From positions 36,382-100,381 of the forward strand of contig MU404181.1 in NCBI GenBank assembly GCA_022695795.1: DNA of 64,000 nucleotides, in the 5' to 3' direction. Under the pieces are notes generated by a model that searched no databases, was not told the origin of the DNA, and saw only the letters and a list, made by a program, of their open reading frames with translations. Shown in pieces: positions 58,701 to 64,000 of the stretch; within the stretch, counting starts at the first letter, position 1, and each line of letters opens with the position of its first letter. The position numbers were made by a program, and so were the translations under genes. This stretch comes from Biscogniauxia marginata (Eukaryota; Ascomycota; Sordariomycetes; Xylariales; Xylariaceae).

Positions 58701-61700
58701 ATCTAGAAATTTACGAAGGATTATTATGATTATATATTGAAATATAGCAAGTGTATTAATAAGTCTAAATAATATAACTTTGTACTTATAATATTTATAT
58801 ATCGTTTAAAAGGCGATATATTATTCATGTTTTTTAGTTATTTTAATTATATAATAGTTATTACGAAGGTTTAATGCTATAAAGATTTAAGCTTTATTAA
58901 TTTATCTTTTTATAAGTTTTATTAGTAATAACGAATATTTATTTTTTTTAGTTATTTTATTAAAGTATTAATAATTAATTACTCGTTTCCATATTAAATT
59001 TCCTTTTTTATTAACATGTTATTTCTTATTTTTATCGATTTTTGGTATTATAATTACCGGGTATCTTAATAAGGACTTTAATTTTTAAATATATTCTTTA
59101 TTAAAATCCTTTTAAATTCCTTTTTATAATACTTTTTGTTTTTCTTGATTTATAAGATATATTAAGAATAATTTTAATTATTTTCTTTCTTTAAAGTAAA
59201 TCTAGTGATCTTATTAGTTATATTTTAGTAATTCTTTTTTTGTTTTATTTTTAAACAATTTATAGAAACGGAGGTATTTGTGTGGTACTCTTTTCGTTAG
59301 ATTTTTAAACTTAGTCGCTCGAATTATATAAGTAATATATTTTATCTTTATATTCGTTTTTCTAGAGTTATTTACGGTATTTATTTTGTAACTTATAATA
59401 GTTAACTCTTTTTATTTTTAATCTTAATAAAGCGTGTTTATCTTAAAATTTATTTGTAGATTGTTTTTTTTAAGTTAATTTATTTTTAATATTATGTCGT
59501 GACTTAATATATATATAATATTAAAAATGACTTACTCGAGATATTCTTAAATGGTTACCGAGAAAGGGATTATTTTTCTTAGTATTTTACTATTCTCGTA
59601 ATTAAATATATATTTTTCGAAGTTTTATAATTAGTATAAACTTTATTTATATATTTATAATATTTTGTTTTTTAAGTTATCTTAGTTGAAATATAACTTT
59701 TATTTGTTTTTAAGTTTATAAAGGCTTTATACTCCTTTTTATTATATTTAACTTTAGTTATAATGGTATTATTAAGTCTTAACTAGACTTTATATAAGGA
59801 CTTGCTATTTATGGCTTCTCGCTGCTTTACTAGCAAGAGCCTTTGTCGTTTTTTAGTTTTTTACGTTTTTTCTTTTTTGGGTTTCTTTAAGTTGCTACGG
59901 CTTAGATATCTTTCCACTCTTAAGTTTTCATGGGAGCGTATTTTTAGTAATTATTATTTAAATAGTTTTTTTAATTACCTTTTACGTAGTAAGGGGTAAA
60001 AGGTTTATCCTTTATATAAAACCTCGCACATTAAAATTTCAATTCTTTTTCGAGGGCCTTTTTATAACCTAAATCTATTTTCTTGTTAACTCGAAATTTC
60101 TTAAGGTTTTAAATTATTTTCGAATAAAGGGTATAATCCTCGAATTTACTTGCTAAAAGTAACTTAATATTTCTTTATAAGTTTATATAGATTTCTAAAA
60201 ACTTTCCCTTTTTCTTAAAATATATCTTAACGATTTATTTATAACTTAGTTTAATCGTATGTATTTTTATTTATTATTTTATTAAGTATTTTCTTATGGA
60301 GCTAAATAGATTAATGTTATATTTATTTTATTTTTCGAGCTATTATAAAAAATGTAGTTCTTTTTATAATTCCTATAATTCTTCCTCGATTTCGTTTTTT
60401 TCGAAACTTGTTTTAAATAAATCGTGTATATCGCATAATACTAAAGTATAACATATATAACCCTTAATAATTACTTCGTGGCTTTTTTTAGAGCTTAAGT
60501 AAAAATAATATGCTTTAAAATAATATAGCTATCGTGAGACGTTATTATAAATATATATATATATATATATATTTTTTATGTTATTACTTTTTAGTTTTTA
60601 AGAATAATAACCGGTTTTATCTTTAAAACTTCTATATACTTAATAAGCGTCGTTAATATAAAAGCTTTAATATAACGATATATGTTCCTTTTCCGGTTGT
60701 TTTTTTATTTTTAGTTTTGTTTTAAGTTTTTTACTTAATAGCTTATTAGGCTAGTTAGTATTATTTAAGCTTTAATAAATATCGTAATTATTATTTATAT
60801 AAAACCTCCGGTTTAAGCTATTATATTAACTTTTTCCTTAATAAGTTTCGTATTTATTGTTATTATAATGGCTTTAATATAGTTTATTATGGTTTAACTT
60901 AATTTTTAAGTCGTATTCTAGTTTATAGGTATTATATTTATATGGTAGTTCGCTTTTATTATATCCTTATTTGACTTATTTTAGCGTGAAGTACTTTAAA
61001 TATAAGTAGTTATACTTTAAATAGTTTTTACGGTTAACTTAATAATATTTATATTTTTTATAAGGACCTTTTTATCTTTTTTTATTTTAATAGTAATAAT
61101 AATAAATATTTAGTTTATCTCTTTATTATTTTTAAAATGAACCTTTATTTTAGAGGTTTTTTTTTCGGGTTAAGAAATCCTTCTTGTTTTTAGTTTTTAT
61201 TTCTTGAGATTTCGGCATTTATTTTTATAATGTTTTTTCTTTTTATAGTTAAAATACTTAATAATTATTTTATTTTTTATTTTTTTTTGCTTTTTTTGAG
61301 CAGCGTTGATTTTAATAAAGTTTGATTTAGTTTTAATGCTTTTTTTTGTTTTAATACCACTTTTATGATTTCCTCCTTTTTATTATTCGCCGCTCTTTCG
61401 TTATACCGTTTTTTTCTTTTTAAGGTATTATTTAAAGTTTTCGTTATTAATAGTAATTGTTATTATAACGTAGTTATTAAACTTTTTTAGGTTTTTTTCT
61501 TTATATAAGCTTGTTTTATATAGTTTATTCTTTATATAGTTTTTTAGTTTTTAATAAAATAAATAATATAAGCTCTTAATAAGTAATTATAACTAACTTG
61601 CGAGTTTCTTAAACTTAATAGCGTAATTTAAAGCCTTTTTATTTTATCGTAGTTTATGAAGTTTAGCTTCGGCTTGTTATTTGAGGATTAAGTTGCTAAA

Positions 61701-62403
61701 TATAAACCTAAGTTGTTTTTTAAACTCCTTATAATTTTTAAAGACCTTTTTTGTGTTTCTTTAGGCGTTTAATCCGTTTTTTAAATGATTTTTTAATACT
61801 AATTAAAACCAGGTTAAAACAGTTTTAACGAGGAGCTAAGATATCGTAAAAACCTTTTATTTTTTAATAGTAATTATTTCGTAATAAAACCGTAAATAAG
61901 TTCCGGCTTAAATTAGAAATCCTTTTAAATTACTTAACTTATTATATTTATTAAGTGTAATTAGTTTGAAACTTTTTATATCGGGGGTCGTTATGTTATT
62001 TTCGTCGTTTAAGTTATTAGGGTCGCTATTATTTAAAGGTAGTTTTAGTTATTTATTTTTAAGAAGTAAAGGTTATTTTACTTATTTATTTTCTTTTTTA
62101 AGTGTTTTTTCCTCCTTTTTTTCTTTTTCTTTAAATGATTTTTTATTAAGCTTTCAAGGTGTCTTTTTAGGACTCTTTTTTAACTATAATTATAATTAAT
62201 TTTTGTGTTATTTTTTTAAACCTTTTTATTATACCGTAAAAAAAATCTAAAGCTTTCGTTTAAGAGCTCGTTAATTATTATTCTTTTATTTATTTCTTTT
62301 TTTGTTGCCTTTTAATTTTAAGGGGCATGTTTATTTTAAAACGGTTTAATTAAAAGTCCTTTTTCTTGAATTAATATTAAGCATTAATTAAGGAGCTATT
62401 AAA
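55717..62403 (-). pseudogene. Gypsy gag-pol, RIP-degraded
   Basis: On the minus strand in order: a gag region from 62403 with a zinc knuckle remnant KYFNYKKKKHYKNKC (~61255-61208; two Cys now Tyr); reverse transcriptase with an intact active site FIYLDDILIY (58692-58663); integrase NVYNKAKAL near 57515-57480; and a chromodomain (KILNLKRVKG, EGYLLKKNI, KPLKNL; ~56510-56375). Stops are frequent, so no protein is expected. Synthesis would be from the LTR promoter. Confidence 0.88.
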
Positions 62404-62819
62404 ATGTGACGAACCTCCTTATATATTCTTAATTAGTTAACTTTATAGGTAAGTACGTATTAGGTTTTCTTGATTTAAAAGTAATAATGGTTTAAGATTA
62501 ATTTAAGTGATTTATAATGTTTTATTCGTTAAAGAGATTTTAAGGTATTTTTATTATAATGTTAAAAAGTGATTATAGTTTTAAATTAATAGTTAAGGAA
62601 CTAAAATGAATGACTAGATACATAGGAAATTTTAATCTATTTATATTTTATTCTTTTTAAGGAGTAACACTTATATTCTCTTTAATTCTTAAGAGTTTAA
62701 TAGAGAATTCTGATATTCTTTTTAATTCTCAAGAGTCTAACAGATAATTCCTTCTGGAGTCATGTGACTTCAAATTACATGACTAACTCAATTCCCTTTA
62801 CCTTTATTGGTTCGTAACA
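62404..62819 (-). repeat. 5' LTR with two ~40-bp units
   Basis: It starts TGTGACGAACC and ends GGTTCGTAACA. Less RIP-affected near its outer end, where CATGTGACTTCAAATTACATG is kept. Confidence 0.9.
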
Positions 62820-62824
62820 GAAAT

Positions 62825-64000
62825 CATTAGAAACTAGACGCGGGGTATAGTAATTAAATAAGCTTAATAAATCTTGACGTTAATAGGCTCGACAAGGTTA
62901 TACTCATTGTAAACTCCGATACTAAAGGTTCTTTTAAAGGTAATATAGGTTATAATAATTAAATTTACCTTTTATTATAACCGCTTAAGTGCTATTATTT
63001 ATAATATACTAATATATAAAATAATATATTTCTTTTTATCGCTTAAATACACATATTAAATTCAAGTATATATAATAATAGCTTTTACTTTTTAACCTTA
63101 CTTAGCTTAAATTACGTATAGTAAAAATTAATTTTCGTTAATAAGCTAAACACTTATATAATAAGTATTATAAGGCTTGCTTTACCTTTTTCCGGCTTTA
63201 AACTACCTTGTTAAAGTAAAAAAGTATTAATAAACCATTCTTGGCTTTTAAGAATTAATTATTTAATCTAGAGTTTTTTTTATTAATTAGTAATATAATA
63301 TAATAAAAAAGGTAGAAATTTATTAATTCTTTAATAACTTTGTTGGTAACTTGTTTAATAATCGCCGCGTTTTCGGGAGATTAAGTTATTCGAAATACCT
63401 AAATATTTCTTAATAATTTACTTTTTATTTACTTAAATTTAACCTTGGTCGCCGAATTAATTTTTAGTTGCGAAATCTTTATTAAGAGTCTTATAAGCTT
63501 GGCCGATAGCTTTATAAAATGCATTATTAAAAACGGATTATAAGATTTATAAAATAGGTATATCGAAGAATTTTAAAGTTAAAAGCGGTTTTAAATTTTA
63601 ATATTTTATAATCGTTATACGTGCCTTTATATAAATGTATTAAGATATTATGTTAAGTAGCTATAAATAATGCCGTTAAAATATTTTTAATTCGTAGAAA
63701 TAGATTTACTATAGAAATAATAAAGAATTGCTACGTGACGGTCTCCATATGGTCACGTGGTTTAGAAAAACCCTTATTAACTTGTAATAAAAACCATTTT
63801 GTCTGCGAGCTTGTTTCGTCCACTCGCTTATATGGTACGTTAATTTTAAATAAAATATTATAATTAAACTTTTATAATTTTTTATTAAATATTTTATAGC
63901 GCAAAAGCGACGCCGTTTAATTACTAGGTTATAATTAAGCTTATATAGTCTGCGATATATTTAAATACTTATTTATATAGTAATATAAATAAATAAATAA
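62825..64000. other. AT-rich unclassified sequence
   Basis: No gene. A CACGTG inverted repeat lies at 63734-63759 (ACGTGAC...GTCACGT), and an AAAT microsatellite runs at 63986-64000. Confidence 0.4.

Larger units (their letters stand above)
55222..62819 (-). mobile_element. Full-length Ty3/Gypsy chromovirus, RIP-inactivated
   Basis: 7.6 kb with LTRs at both ends and a perfect 5-bp duplication GAAAT (55217-55221 and 62820-62824). The internal order on the minus strand is gag, polymerase, chromodomain. It is the reference copy of the window: it shows the empty sites for the solo LTR at 34975 and the pogo element at 36419, and the intact nonamer at 55711. Confidence 0.95.

Noticed and set aside
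59802..62199. Plus-strand ORFs at 59802-59999 and 61966-62199
   Set aside because: Antisense shadows of the minus-strand Gypsy gag-pol, with low-complexity Phe/Leu/Ser composition typical of RIP DNA.

Overview
The window looks like the genome of a filamentous ascomycete. Most of it is very AT-rich and dominated by TpA. The repeated sequences differ from one another almost only by C->T and G->A changes, which is the mark of repeat-induced point mutation (RIP). The few readable genes have short fungal introns (43-53 nt) with GT..CTAAC-like..AG signals. I cannot name the species.

Layout. 1-8.05 kb: solo LTRs and two broken Ty3/Gypsy fragments in opposite orientation. 8.6-18.2 kb: a GC-normal island with at least three readable genes (a 3-exon C2H2 zinc-finger gene and two multi-exon hypothetical genes), a fourth decayed or misresolved gene, and an LTR nested inside another LTR. 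18.2-31 kb: a 5'-truncated Gypsy element, more LTRs and about 5 kb of unclassified AT-rich sequence. 32.4-51.7 kb: one chromodomain-bearing Gypsy element swollen to about 19 kb by three later insertions. These are a solo LTR (flanked by GTAAT), a Fot1/pogo-like DNA transposon (flanked by TA), and a tandem pair of 4,615-bp Rep elements. 53.8-54.3 kb: a solo LTR. 55.2-62.8 kb: a structurally complete Gypsy element on the minus strand with a perfect GAAAT target duplication. The ends of the window are unclassified AT-rich DNA.

The highlight is the tandem pair at 42,019-51,248. Each unit is exactly 4,615 bp. On the minus strand each carries a RIP-degraded Rep gene with an HUH-endonuclease-like N-terminal region and a superfamily-3 helicase region, like Reps of geminivirus-type circular ssDNA replicons. 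A convergent plus-strand gene has an Arg-rich start. The unit/unit junction is a 12-bp stem with a 19-nt loop containing TAATGTTAC, a variant of the nonanucleotide nicked by such Reps. The outer borders are the same nonamer. The host site is the polypurine-tract/3'-LTR boundary of the Gypsy element, which reads TAATGTTAC in uninterrupted relatives at 22,572 and 55,711. The simplest reading is a Rep-bearing ambisense replicon or transposon that entered at a match to its own origin and left a head-to-tail dimer. RIP has since inactivated it.

The Gypsy elements share one design: LTR (TGTTAC...GTCACA), gag with a zinc knuckle, reverse transcriptase, integrase, a C-terminal chromodomain, LTR. All copies carry many stops and are taken to be dead.
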